A stretch of 8,802 nucleotides of DNA from Desulfobulbaceae bacterium (GTDB lineage Bacteria; Desulfobacterota; Desulfobulbia; Desulfobulbales; Desulfobulbaceae), in the NCBI GenBank assembly GCA_027011235.1, contig JALVAI010000213.1, forward strand, positions 1 through 8,802, given 5' to 3'. The stretch's first letter is position 1. Every line of letters begins with the position of its first letter. Of the stretch, positions 1 to 5,625 are shown piece after piece. Both the position numbers and the translations under genes were made by a program. A model generated the notes under the pieces. The model worked only from the letters and a program-made list of their open reading frames with translations. It searched no databases and had not been told where the DNA came from.

Positions 1-2
1 TC

Positions 3-36
3 TTTAAGCATTGTCTGGACTTTTTACGAGTTCATC
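3..36. repeat. Dispersed repeat, right end, copy 1 (cut by window edge)
   Basis: This 34-base stretch matches 4791-4824 in the same orientation at 31 of 34 positions, with differences at 12, 25 and 27. In copy 2 the matching stretch is the right end of a longer inverted-repeat element, so the rest of copy 1 probably lies to the left of the window. It sits about 130 bases before the DUF1844 gene. The alignment is read directly; calling it an element end is inference. Confidence 0.7.
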
Positions 37-164
37 AATGGTGAAAATAGTCCGAAAGAACATAACTACGCGGGCTGTTTTCGGATAAAATATTATGGAT
101 CAGAATATTCAGGTTTTTCCGTCTTTTGTCAGGCCGAAACACCACAGTAGCGAGGTAGGTTAAG

Positions 165-485
165 ATGGCTGAACAGGATAACAGTTGTGGATGTCCGGAT
201 GGTAAGGTCCGTAACAGTGCAGGCAAGTGCGTTATGCCGGAGGTCACCTTTTCCTCGTTTGTTCTCTCGTTGAACACCTCTGCACTCTATCATCTTGGAG
301 AAATCGGCGACCCGGAGACCGGCAGGAAAAGTGTTGATCTTGATCTTGCCAAAAATGCGATAGATACCCTGGCGCTTCTCAAGGAAAAAACACAGGGCAA
401 CCTGAGCAATGAGGAGGGAGAATTGCTGACCAGGATCGTGTATGAGCTGAAAATGCGTTTTGTTCAGACCTGCCGGGAAGGGTAA
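165..485 (+). CDS. DUF1844 family protein
   Basis: This is a 106-residue soluble protein with no signal peptide or membrane segment. Residues about 27-100 match the DUF1844 pattern as I recall it: VTFSSFVLSLNTSAL, then HLGEIGDPETG, then a segment starting KSVDLDLAKNAIDTL, then EKTQGNL and a closing helix around YELKMRFV. The family has no firm biochemical function and is mostly found in deltaproteobacteria and relatives. The N-terminus carries Cys8, Cys10 and Cys22 around a Gly/Pro turn, and there is a further Cys103; the cluster could bind a metal, but that is inference. The ATG follows a purine-rich GAGGT at 152-156. The ispE ATG lies 26 bp after the stop, so the two are probably cotranscribed. 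The family call is confident; the role is unknown. Confidence 0.85.
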   Translation: MAEQDNSCGCPDGKVRNSAGKCVMPEVTFSSFVLSLNTSALYHLGEIGDPETGRKSVDLDLAKNAIDTLALLKEKTQGNLSNEEGELLTRIVYELKMRFVQTCREG

Positions 486-511
486 CAGATCAACTGTTGC
501 CAATCGTTATC

Positions 512-1447
512 ATGTCAACAGCAATCCGGGTACAGGCGCCGGCGAAAATCAACCTGTATCTCCAGGTCCTGGGACGCCGGGATGATGGCTATCATCTCCT
601 GGCATCGCTCATGCAGAAGCTTGATCTCTGTGACACCCTTGAGATTGAGATCACAACCGGTACTGTTTCGTTGCACTGTCCAGACAGTGATCTGCCCCGG
701 GATGGGGGGAATATAGCCCTGCGTGCAGCCCATCTTTTTTTTGCAACCTATGCGGACAGGTTGCCCGCTGCCTGCGGCGCCCGGATCACCCTTTGCAAGA
801 ATATCCCCATTGCCGCGGGTCTGGGCGGCGGCAGCAGTGATGCGGCAGCGGTCCTGGTCGGTCTTGACAGGCTCTGCCAAACAAGGATCCCACGGGATGA
901 GCTCGCCGCCGTCAGTGTGCAACTCGGGGCCGATGTCCCTCTGTTTGTCCATGACTGGCCGGTTGCCTGGGCAACGGGCATAGGTGACCGGTTGACCCGG
1001 GCCAAAGGGTTTGACGGTGAATGCGTAGTATTGGTTAATCCAGGTTTTCCCGTATCGACAAAATTGATTTATGAGAATTTAGCATTGACATTGGATGAAA
1101 AAAAAATTAACCTGACAAATTCGCATTTCAATGGTCTGCTAAACAGGGAAAATCCTTTCTTGAATCGGTCTTTTCAGCCCTGTGACGTGCGAAATGATCT
1201 TGAGGAAGTTACTGTATCCCTGTTCAGGGAAATAAATGATATTAAAAGGCAACTGTTGGCTGCAGGTGCTTCATCCGCCTTGATGAGTGGTTCCGGACCA
1301 ACGGTTTTTGCCCTTTTTGCACAAGGTGGACAAAAACAGGCTGCTGCCTGTTATGAACAGATGCGGAAGACGTACGAACAGGTATTTCTTGTTCAGCCGT
1401 TACATAAAGACTGGAACCGTTTTTTATCGCTTACAGGGAATGGGTAA
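512..1447 (+). CDS. ispE: 4-diphosphocytidyl-2-C-methyl-D-erythritol kinase
   Basis: IspE uses ATP to phosphorylate the 2-hydroxyl of CDP-methylerythritol in the MEP (non-mevalonate) route to isoprenoids, in the cytosol. With an ATG start at 512 the protein has 311 residues. All three GHMP-kinase motifs are present: PAKINLYL at 10-17 with the catalytic-type Lys12, the glycine-rich ATP loop PIAAGLGGGSSDAA at 99-112, and ALMSGSGPTVFALF at 256-269. GADVPLF at 139-145 holds the expected catalytic Asp141. An in-frame TTG at 497 would add five residues. I prefer the ATG because it puts the first motif at the usual distance, but neither start has a clear Shine-Dalgarno sequence. Residues about 190-225 are a variable, AT-rich insert that includes a run of nine A. 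tRNA-Gln begins 9 bases after the stop, so the two are likely on one transcript. Confidence 0.96.
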   Translation: MSTAIRVQAPAKINLYLQVLGRRDDGYHLLASLMQKLDLCDTLEIEITTGTVSLHCPDSDLPRDGGNIALRAAHLFFATYADRLPAACGARITLCKNIPIAAGLGGGSSDAAAVLVGLDRLCQTRIPRDELAAVSVQLGADVPLFVHDWPVAWATGIGDRLTRAKGFDGECVVLVNPGFPVSTKLIYENLALTLDEKKINLTNSHFNGLLNRENPFLNRSFQPCDVRNDLEEVTVSLFREINDIKRQLLAAGASSALMSGSGPTVFALFAQGGQKQAAACYEQMRKTYEQVFLVQPLHKDWNRFLSLTGNG

Positions 1448-1456
1448 TATGAGGAT

Positions 1457-1531
1457 TGGGGCGTCGTCAAGCGGTAAGACACAAGGTTTTGATCCTTGCA
1501 TTCGGGGGTTCGAATCCCTCCGCCCCAGCCA
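1457..1531 (+). tRNA. tRNA-Gln (anticodon TTG)
   Basis: A full cloverleaf can be drawn. The 7-bp acceptor stem is 1457-1463 with 1521-1527, followed by discriminator G1528 and an encoded CCA at 1529-1531. The D stem is 1466-1468 with 1478-1480. The anticodon stem CAAGG/CCTTG is 1482-1486 with 1494-1498, with loop TTTTGAT and anticodon TTG at 1489-1491. The T stem is 1504-1508 with 1516-1520, with loop TTCGAAT. It sits between ispE and prs. I see no promoter in the 9-base gap upstream and no terminator directly after it, so it is probably cut out of a longer mRNA. A tRNA-Gln at this place is, as I recall, a recurrent arrangement in proteobacteria. Confidence 0.97.
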
Positions 1532-1641
1532 TTATTCCTGATAGTGCGGACGTTCTGCTGGTATCCAGGTAATTTTCAACCGTTCACAGTGGCTGGAGGG
1601 GTTGGAGTTGTCCGGCCGAAAGGTGGAGAAGAGGCTCTGAT

Positions 1642-2580
1642 ATGCCCAATATTATGAAAGTGTTTTCAGGAAATGCAAATCCCGAAATTGCCGGGGAAAT
1701 TTGTCGCTACCTTGACATGCCCCTCGGATCAGCCGAGGTAAAACAGTTTTCGGATGGCGAAGTTTCCGTGGAGATAGGTGAAAATGTTCGGGGAACCGAT
1801 GTCTTTGTGATTCAGCCCACCTGCACGCCGGTCAATGACCATCTGATGGAATTGCTGATCATGGTTGATGCCCTGCGCCGGGCTTCTGCCCGCAGGATTA
1901 CCGCGGTAATGCCCTATTACGGCTATGCGCGCCAGGATCGGAAGGTACGACCCCGTGTCCCGATTACCGCAAAAGCCGTGGCCGAAATGCTGATGGCCGT
2001 TGGTACGCGCCGGGTCCTCTGTATGGATCTCCATGCCGGCCAGATACAGGGATTTTTCAATATCCCCGTGGACCATCTTTACGCGGCCCCGATCATGTTG
2101 AAATACATCCGTGACAGTTTTGAGAACGTGGTCATGGTTTCTCCGGATGCAGGCGGCGTTGAAAGGACCAGGGCCTTTGCCAAGAGGTTGAATTGCGGAC
2201 TCGCCATTATTGATAAACGTCGTGAACGGGCCAATGAGTGTGAAGCCATGCACGTTATCGGCAATGTGGAAGGGAAAACAGCTATTTTGCTGGACGACAT
2301 GGTTGATACGGCCGGGACTTTGTGCGGGGCTGCAACCAAGCTGAAGGAAAACGGGGCCAGCGAGGTACATGCCTGCTGTTCCCATGCAGTGCTTTCCGGA
2401 CCGGCCATAGATCGGCTTAATGATTCCTGTATAAAATCACTTGTGGTCACCAATTCCATTCCCCTGCGGGACAAGACCGATAAATGTTCAAAAATAACCG
2501 TGCTGTCCGTTGGCGAGCTGCTTGGCGAGGCCATTCGAAGAATACATGCGGAGGACTCGGTAAGCTATCTGTTTGTATAG
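1642..2580 (+). CDS. prs: Ribose-phosphate pyrophosphokinase (PRPP synthetase)
   Basis: Prs moves pyrophosphate from ATP to ribose 5-phosphate to make PRPP, the precursor of purines, pyrimidines, histidine, tryptophan and NAD. The 312-residue length is normal for class I enzymes. Visible motifs are FSDGE at 36-40; [11 protein letters not shown] at 91-101, which leads into the flexible catalytic loop; [11 protein letters not shown] at 129-139, with the ATP-contacting His131; [15 protein letters not shown] at 167-181; and the ribose-phosphate loop DDMVDTAGT at 218-226. The ATG is preceded by GAAGAGG (1628-1634) with a 7-base spacer, which supports this start over the Met codon at residue 5. It lies 110 bases after tRNA-Gln and 127 bases before rplY, probably in the same operon. 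Nothing in the protein is unusual. Confidence 0.97.
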   Translation: MPNIMKVFSGNANPEIAGEICRYLDMPLGSAEVKQFSDGEVSVEIGENVRGTDVFVIQPTCTPVNDHLMELLIMVDALRRASARRITAVMPYYGYARQDRKVRPRVPITAKAVAEMLMAVGTRRVLCMDLHAGQIQGFFNIPVDHLYAAPIMLKYIRDSFENVVMVSPDAGGVERTRAFAKRLNCGLAIIDKRRERANECEAMHVIGNVEGKTAILLDDMVDTAGTLCGAATKLKENGASEVHACCSHAVLSGPAIDRLNDSCIKSLVVTNSIPLRDKTDKCSKITVLSVGELLGEAIRRIHAEDSVSYLFV

Positions 2581-2672
2581 TTTTTAAGTTAAAGTTACCC
2601 AAATTAACTGTGGATAGTTGTTTATTTCTCAGCAGTCCTCATCCCGATTATTGAAATATTTCATTTTTTGTC

Positions 2673-2690
2673 AACAGGTTTGGTCCTGTT
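2673..2690 (+). promoter_or_regulatory. Hairpin beside the rplY ribosome-binding site
   Basis: AACAGG (2673-2678) and CCTGTT (2685-2690) form a perfect 6-bp stem with a 6-base loop. Four bases follow before the strong Shine-Dalgarno AAGGAGG at 2695-2701, which stands 6 bases before the rplY ATG. The stem does not cover the Shine-Dalgarno sequence. It could affect translation or be a protein-binding site, but a function is only inferred. Confidence 0.35.
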
Positions 2691-2707
2691 AGAGAAGGAG
2701 GTTTCTA

Positions 2708-3265
2708 ATGTTACAGGTAACAATGCCGTCAGCGCGACGAACTGTTTTTGGCAAGGGACCCATGCGCCGTTTGCGGATGGACGGCATGACGCCGGCGGTA
2801 CTGTACAGCGGTGGCAAAGAACCGTTGCCGCTCCAGTTTGACGCCACTGAACTGTTCAAAAATCTTCTGTTCATTCATGGCCGTAATGCGGTTATAACCC
2901 TTGAGATTAAGGATGACAGCAAGGATGCGCGCCAGGTGCTGGTTCAGGAGATCCAGAAAGAACCTGTTAGTGACCGGCTGCTTCACGTTGATTTTCTGGA
3001 AATAGATATTGACAAGCCCCTTGACTTTGTTGTGCCTATCGAGTTTGTCGGAGTTGCCAGAGGGGTTGATATGGGTGGAGAGTTGCAGGTTTTCAAGACA
3101 AGTGTCCGCCTGCGAGGCTGTCCACTGGATATCCCCGATTCCATAAAGGCGGATATTACCGAGCTGGACCGGGGAGAGGCAGGACTTACCCTTGGCGATC
3201 TCCCATTGCCGGACAAGGTAACCATGCTCGATGATCCTGAAATGACCTTTGTTCAGGTACAGTAA
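2708..3265 (+). CDS. rplY: 50S ribosomal protein L25 / general stress protein Ctc
   Basis: L25 binds 5S rRNA in the central protuberance of the large ribosomal subunit. The protein has 185 residues, which makes it the long two-domain (Ctc/TL5) form; E. coli L25 is only the N-terminal domain. Residues about 3-93 are the 5S-binding domain, with the usual GKGPMRRLRMDGMTPAVLYSG at the start and LVQEIQKEPVSDRLLHVDF at about 78-96. Residues about 97-185 form the C-terminal beta domain, with VPIEFVG and GVDMGGELQV. AAGGAGG at 2695-2701 gives a clear start. It lies between prs and pth, the common context of long L25 genes, and a strong terminator follows 41 bases after the stop. Confidence 0.96.
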   Translation: MLQVTMPSARRTVFGKGPMRRLRMDGMTPAVLYSGGKEPLPLQFDATELFKNLLFIHGRNAVITLEIKDDSKDARQVLVQEIQKEPVSDRLLHVDFLEIDIDKPLDFVVPIEFVGVARGVDMGGELQVFKTSVRLRGCPLDIPDSIKADITELDRGEAGLTLGDLPLPDKVTMLDDPEMTFVQVQ

Positions 3266-3271
3266 TACTGC

Positions 3272-3291
3272 TTTTCCGAAATACCGGAAAA
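3272..3291 (+). other. Small hairpin after rplY
   Basis: TTTTCCG (3272-3278) pairs perfectly with CGGAAAA (3285-3291), leaving a 6-base loop, 6 bases after the rplY stop. No T-run follows, so it is not a terminator by itself. It may protect the 3' end of the transcript or simply precede the main terminator at 3307. Confidence 0.4.
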
Positions 3292-3306
3292 TGGTACATT
3301 ATGCAT

Positions 3307-3333
3307 AGCCGGGAATTATTCCCGGCTTTTTTT
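3307..3333 (+). terminator. Intrinsic terminator after rplY
   Basis: AGCCGGGAA (3307-3315) pairs perfectly with TTCCCGGCT (3319-3327) around a 3-base loop, and a run of seven T follows (3327-3333). This is a textbook Rho-independent terminator and should end most transcripts arriving from ispE–prs–rplY, so pth probably needs its own promoter or read-through. Confidence 0.93.
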
Positions 3334-3371
3334 GTTCTCTGCCATTTGTTGCCCGCTACAGACGTAAAAGG

Positions 3372-3400
3372 TTGTCAGGAAGACGGGTAATCCCCTGTAA
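3372..3400 (+). promoter_or_regulatory. Possible weak sigma-70 promoter for pth
   Basis: TTGTCA at 3372-3377 and CTGTAA at 3395-3400 are spaced by 17 bases. The -35 box is good and the -10 box is poor. The main support is position: it lies after the rplY terminator and 40 bases before the pth start. Confidence 0.3.
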
Positions 3401-3439
3401 CGGTTTGCCTCAATTTCCTTTGCCCATATCTCAAGCTCC

Positions 3440-4024
3440 ATGGCTGAAAACGATTATCTTGTCGTCGGATTAGGCAATCCCGGCCCAAAATATGAAACAA
3501 CCCGCCATAATGTCGGATTCATGGCGCTGGATCATTTTGCAGCCAGCTCCAACTGTCCTCTCCGGCAGGGGAAATTTTCCGGAGAGTTTTGCAGGCAGCG
3601 ATTATTCAGTCAGCAGGTGTGTCTTGTAAAACCGATGACCTTTATGAACAGATCCGGGAGCTGTGTGGCCGCGTTTGTTCGATTTTTTAAAATCCCCCTG
3701 GCAAACATTCTTATTATCCACGATGATCTTGACCTACCTTTTTCCAGGGTAAAAGTTGTTGCCGGTGGCGGAGCTGGTGGTCACAATGGTGTTCGGTCGA
3801 TTATCCAGGCCTTGGGAACCAAAAAAATTGCCCGTGTCAAAATCGGTATCGGCAGACCAGCACTGGATGAAAACGGGCACGGTATTCCAGTGGATCATTA
3901 TGTGTTGTCTGAGTTCTCCAGCGATGAAACCAAGACATTGACAAACCTGCTGCCCAAGGTCGACGAGGCGATCACCCTGTTTCTGCAGCAGGGAATAGAG
4001 CGTTGCATGAACCGGATCAATTAA
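3440..4024 (+). CDS. pth: Peptidyl-tRNA hydrolase
   Basis: Pth cuts the ester bond of peptidyl-tRNAs that fall off the ribosome, recycling the tRNA. The 194-residue length is standard. The active site is complete by comparison with E. coli Pth: Asn13 in GLGNPG (10-15), catalytic His23 in TRHNVGF (21-27), Asn70 in PMTFMNRSG (65-73), Asp95 in IHDDLDLP (93-100) and Asn116 in GGHNGVRSI (113-121). RVKIGIGRP at 132-140 is the conserved late motif. No Shine-Dalgarno sequence is visible before the ATG. The next Met codons lie beyond the GLGNPG motif and would remove it, so this start holds. The gene stands alone between the rplY terminator and a long non-coding gap. Confidence 0.97.
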   Translation: MAENDYLVVGLGNPGPKYETTRHNVGFMALDHFAASSNCPLRQGKFSGEFCRQRLFSQQVCLVKPMTFMNRSGSCVAAFVRFFKIPLANILIIHDDLDLPFSRVKVVAGGGAGGHNGVRSIIQALGTKKIARVKIGIGRPALDENGHGIPVDHYVLSEFSSDETKTLTNLLPKVDEAITLFLQQGIERCMNRIN

Positions 4025-4211
4025 GGCACAACCAGTACCAGAAAACAACAATACCCTTTTTTCCTATATTTTTGGTTCATCAAAGGATTTCCCGGTATGG
4101 GCTGCATGGATTGACCTTTCGACGCCATCAGTTATATTCCAGAAGAATTTTTTCCATCCGTCATGCTCATACCGGAAGGTGTATCAGACAGATATCCGGA
4201 CAAGGGACCTT

Positions 4212-4240
4212 TTGCTTTTTTAAGGAAAATTTGGTATAGT
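4212..4240 (+). promoter_or_regulatory. Sigma-70 promoter of the candidate small RNA
   Basis: TTGCTT (4212-4217) and TATAGT (4235-4240) are separated by exactly 17 bases, each close to the consensus. Transcription would start near 4246-4248. That is the first base of a long-range stem closing at 4403, so the promoter and the RNA fold support each other independently. Confidence 0.65.
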
Positions 4241-4245
4241 GATTA

Positions 4246-4449
4246 TCCTTGAGACCCGGATTGATCGTTTTGCTCATATGCGGAAGAAAAAAGGCAATAA
4301 TATTTATTGGTTGGCAGGTAACGCGGCGCAAATTCGAGCAAAGTATCAATTATCAGGTTAGAGGGTGCCTTGAAAGGTTAGAATTTTCGTTCGAGGTCAA
4401 GGAACAGGAAAATTAAAAAGCGCACCATATTAGATATGTGAGCATTTTT
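4246..4449 (+). ncRNA. Candidate structured small RNA (6S-like layout, unassigned)
   Basis: I infer an untranslated RNA. Pairings read by eye: the closing stem is 4246-4252 with 4397-4403, then 4255-4256 with 4395-4396, then 4257-4260 with 4390-4393, broken only by a 2-base and a 1-base bulge. Inside it, 4260-4265 pairs with 4345-4350 and 4268-4275 with 4336-4343, about 14 bp around one small bulge; A4260 can join either stem. Further in are 4279-4282 with 4327-4330 and an apical hairpin CAATAA/TTATTG at 4295-4300/4304-4309. The promoter starts transcription at the closing stem and a terminator-like hairpin follows at 4415-4449. Paired ends, length (about 160-200 nt) and a GCCTTGAAA at 4367-4375, similar to GCCUUAAAA in the 3' bubble strand of E. 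coli 6S, suggest a 6S-type RNA. The bubble looks one-sided, however, so the family is uncertain. It contains no sizeable ORF. Confidence 0.5.
4415..4449. terminator. Terminator-like hairpin, possibly bidirectional
   Basis: AAAAAGC (4415-4421) pairs with GC…TTTTT (4442-4449, one bulged T), CAC 4423-4425 pairs with GTG 4438-4440, and ATAT 4427-4430 pairs with ATAT 4434-4437, around a TAG loop. With A5 on one side and T5 on the other it could stop transcription in both directions. The stem is AT-rich, so it may be weak. It lies 12 bases after the closing stem of the candidate small RNA. Confidence 0.5.
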
Positions 4450-4634
4450 CTGTGACGCAGAGGTCCGGCGGAAGTTTTTCAAGGTGGCCTAGAGTTTTTT
4501 TGTCGTTGATGGTTTTGTGTTTGTTGGGTTATGAGGGCAGAGTTGTTATGGTTCTCCTCCACATTCAAACTGAGCATATTGCGTGCTGACAACAACCACC
4601 TTCTGTCCAGATATTTTTTCAGTAACTCATACGT

Positions 4635-4824
4635 GATGGCGTCGTAAAAACTTCGATCTACTGCGTCGTGTGTCCTGTGGCGACTTGCAGACATAGTACA
4701 TGTATAGTTAAGACCCGCCACAAAACACTACTTCTCGGAGTCTCCGCTACGCTCCGCTTACCTGTATATCTTTGTTTTTACTTGGCCAGCTTTAAGCATA
4801 GTCTGGACTTTTAAAGAGTTCATC
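4635..4824. mobile_element. MITE-like inverted-repeat element, copy 2
   Basis: This is a non-coding element of about 190 bp. The left tip, 4635-4650 (GATGGCGTCGTAAAAA), and the reverse complement of the right tip, 4809-4824, share a degenerate GATGnnnTCnnnAAAA pattern. The intact right tip of copy 1 at the window start gives GATGAACTCGTAAAAA, 13 of 16 identical to the left tip. A second inverted pair lies within: 4644-4661 against 4764-4781, 14 of 18 matching. A central hairpin TGTGGCG/CGCCACA sits at 4676-4682/4716-4722, with the palindrome TACATGTA in its loop. No transposase is present and no clear target-site duplication was found. The exact boundaries are inferred. Confidence 0.55.
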
Positions 4825-4905
4825 TGCATGATGGCAGTTTTTTTTTCGGTAAGTTGCATCCATTATATTTAACCGCTTACCCACATGTGTAAACAGGAGG
4901 AAAGA

Positions 4906-5385
4906 GTGTTTACAGCAGGAGATATGGCCGTATATCCGGCGCACGGTGTCGGTCGCATTCAGGCAATTGAGACCCAGACTGTTGGTGGTGTTGATCAATC
5001 CTTTTATGTGATGAAAATCCTGGATAATGACATGACCATCATGATCCCGACAACAAACAGCGATAACGTCGGGCTTCGGGCAATCATCTCCAGGGAAGAG
5101 GTTGACAAGGTCATTGAGATACTCAAGGAACGGGACATCAAAATAAGTTCGCAGACCTGGAACCGGCGGTATCGTGACTATATGGAGAAGATCAAGACCG
5201 GATCGGTTTACGAAGTTGCCGTTGTTCTACGTGATCTTTATATCCTTCGGGTGGATAAAGAGCTGTCCTACGGGGAGCGAAAAATGATGGAAACAGCCAA
5301 AAGCCTTCTGGTCAAAGAACTTTCTCTTGCCCAGGATCTTGAAGAACAGGAAATAGAGGAACAGATAGAAAAACTGTTTAACTGA
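4906..5385 (+). CDS. cdnL: CarD/CdnL family RNA polymerase-binding regulator
   Basis: CdnL/CarD proteins bind the RNA polymerase beta subunit and stabilise the open complex, notably at rRNA and growth-related promoters. I place the start at GTG 4906: AGGAGG at 4895-4900 stands 5 bases before it, and the resulting MFTAGDMAVYPAHGVG is the typical N-terminus. An in-frame ATG at 4885 would place the Shine-Dalgarno inside the gene. The protein has 159 residues. Residues 1-60 are the Tudor-like polymerase-interacting domain. Residues about 64-159 are the helical DNA-binding domain, with TWNRRYRDYMEKIKTG at 84-99; Trp85 matches the tryptophan that wedges into the upstream edge of the bubble in mycobacterial CarD. 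The acidic C-terminal helix is typical. The repeat element ends 81 bases upstream. Confidence 0.93.
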   Translation: MFTAGDMAVYPAHGVGRIQAIETQTVGGVDQSFYVMKILDNDMTIMIPTTNSDNVGLRAIISREEVDKVIEILKERDIKISSQTWNRRYRDYMEKIKTGSVYEVAVVLRDLYILRVDKELSYGERKMMETAKSLLVKELSLAQDLEEQEIEEQIEKLFN

Positions 5386-5625
5386 TTACCTGACGTAATT
5401 TATTGCGTGGCTACTGTTTTTTTCATAATAACCGGTAGCACGGAAACGGGTTGGCTGTGGCCACGGCAACAATAAAAAGGGTCGATAGCTGAGCCGTTTA
5501 TGGCCAATGAGGCAGGGAACCGTCTCTGTCTTGCATGATGCTTCTATTTATGGTTGTTGGCTGTATGTAATGATCGTTGTTTCCATCCAAGATACACCTC
5601 ACATCCCATTTGAACTCATCTCTGC
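5386..5625. other. Intergenic region cdnL–rluD
   Basis: A 6-bp hairpin at 5393-5408 (ACGTAA/TTGCGT, one G·T pair) follows cdnL, and a seven-T run starts at 5417, 8 bases past the stem, so it is at best a poor terminator. Next comes the near-palindrome GCTGTGGCCACGGC at 5454-5467, which is symmetric except for one position pair. AAACGG near 5444-5449 can also pair with CCGTTT near 5493-5498. No clear promoter for rluD was found. Confidence 0.45.

Larger units (their letters stand above)
4025..4905. other. Long intergenic region pth–cdnL
   Basis: No convincing protein gene lies in these 880 bases. Position 4025-4211 shows no clear gene; it holds CGACGCCATCA at 4120-4130, the reverse complement of the left tip of the element at 4634-4644, and a weak hairpin near 4178-4197. 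Position 4212-4449 holds a promoter and a candidate small RNA. Position 4450-4630 is AT-rich, and I see nothing firm in it. Position 4635-4824 is an inverted-repeat element. The rest is the cdnL leader, with a TATATT at 4864-4869 but no good -35 partner. Confidence 0.7.

Noticed and set aside
129..503. Long minus-strand frame over the DUF1844 gene
   Set aside because: It is a shadow of a recognised gene and has no protein family features.
2587..2609. AGTTAA/TTAACT inverted repeat after prs as a terminator
   Set aside because: An AT-only-ended 6-bp stem with an 11-base loop and no T-run; too weak to call.
4120..4130. CGACGCCATCA, the reverse complement of the element tip at 4634-4644
   Set aside because: Eleven matching bases with no extension into the rest of the element. 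It could be a decayed end but is too short to annotate.
4479..4721. 80-codon frame on the minus strand in the pth–cdnL gap
   Set aside because: About a third of it is the inverted-repeat element and the rest is AT-rich. It has no recognisable motif and is best explained as chance reading of a repeat.
4885..4905. Upstream in-frame ATG of cdnL
   Set aside because: AGGAGG at 4895-4900 lies between this ATG and GTG 4906, and the family N-terminus begins at the GTG.
4792..4998. 68-codon frame on the minus strand over the cdnL start
   Set aside because: It overlaps the repeat end and the well-supported cdnL start in antisense, and has no family resemblance.
5430..5560. Possible cyclic-di-GMP (GEMM) or cobalamin riboswitch
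   Set aside because: CACGGAAACGG near 5439 recalls GEMM, but the required GGGACGCAAAGCC-type core and the order of elements are missing. No cobalamin box is present either.
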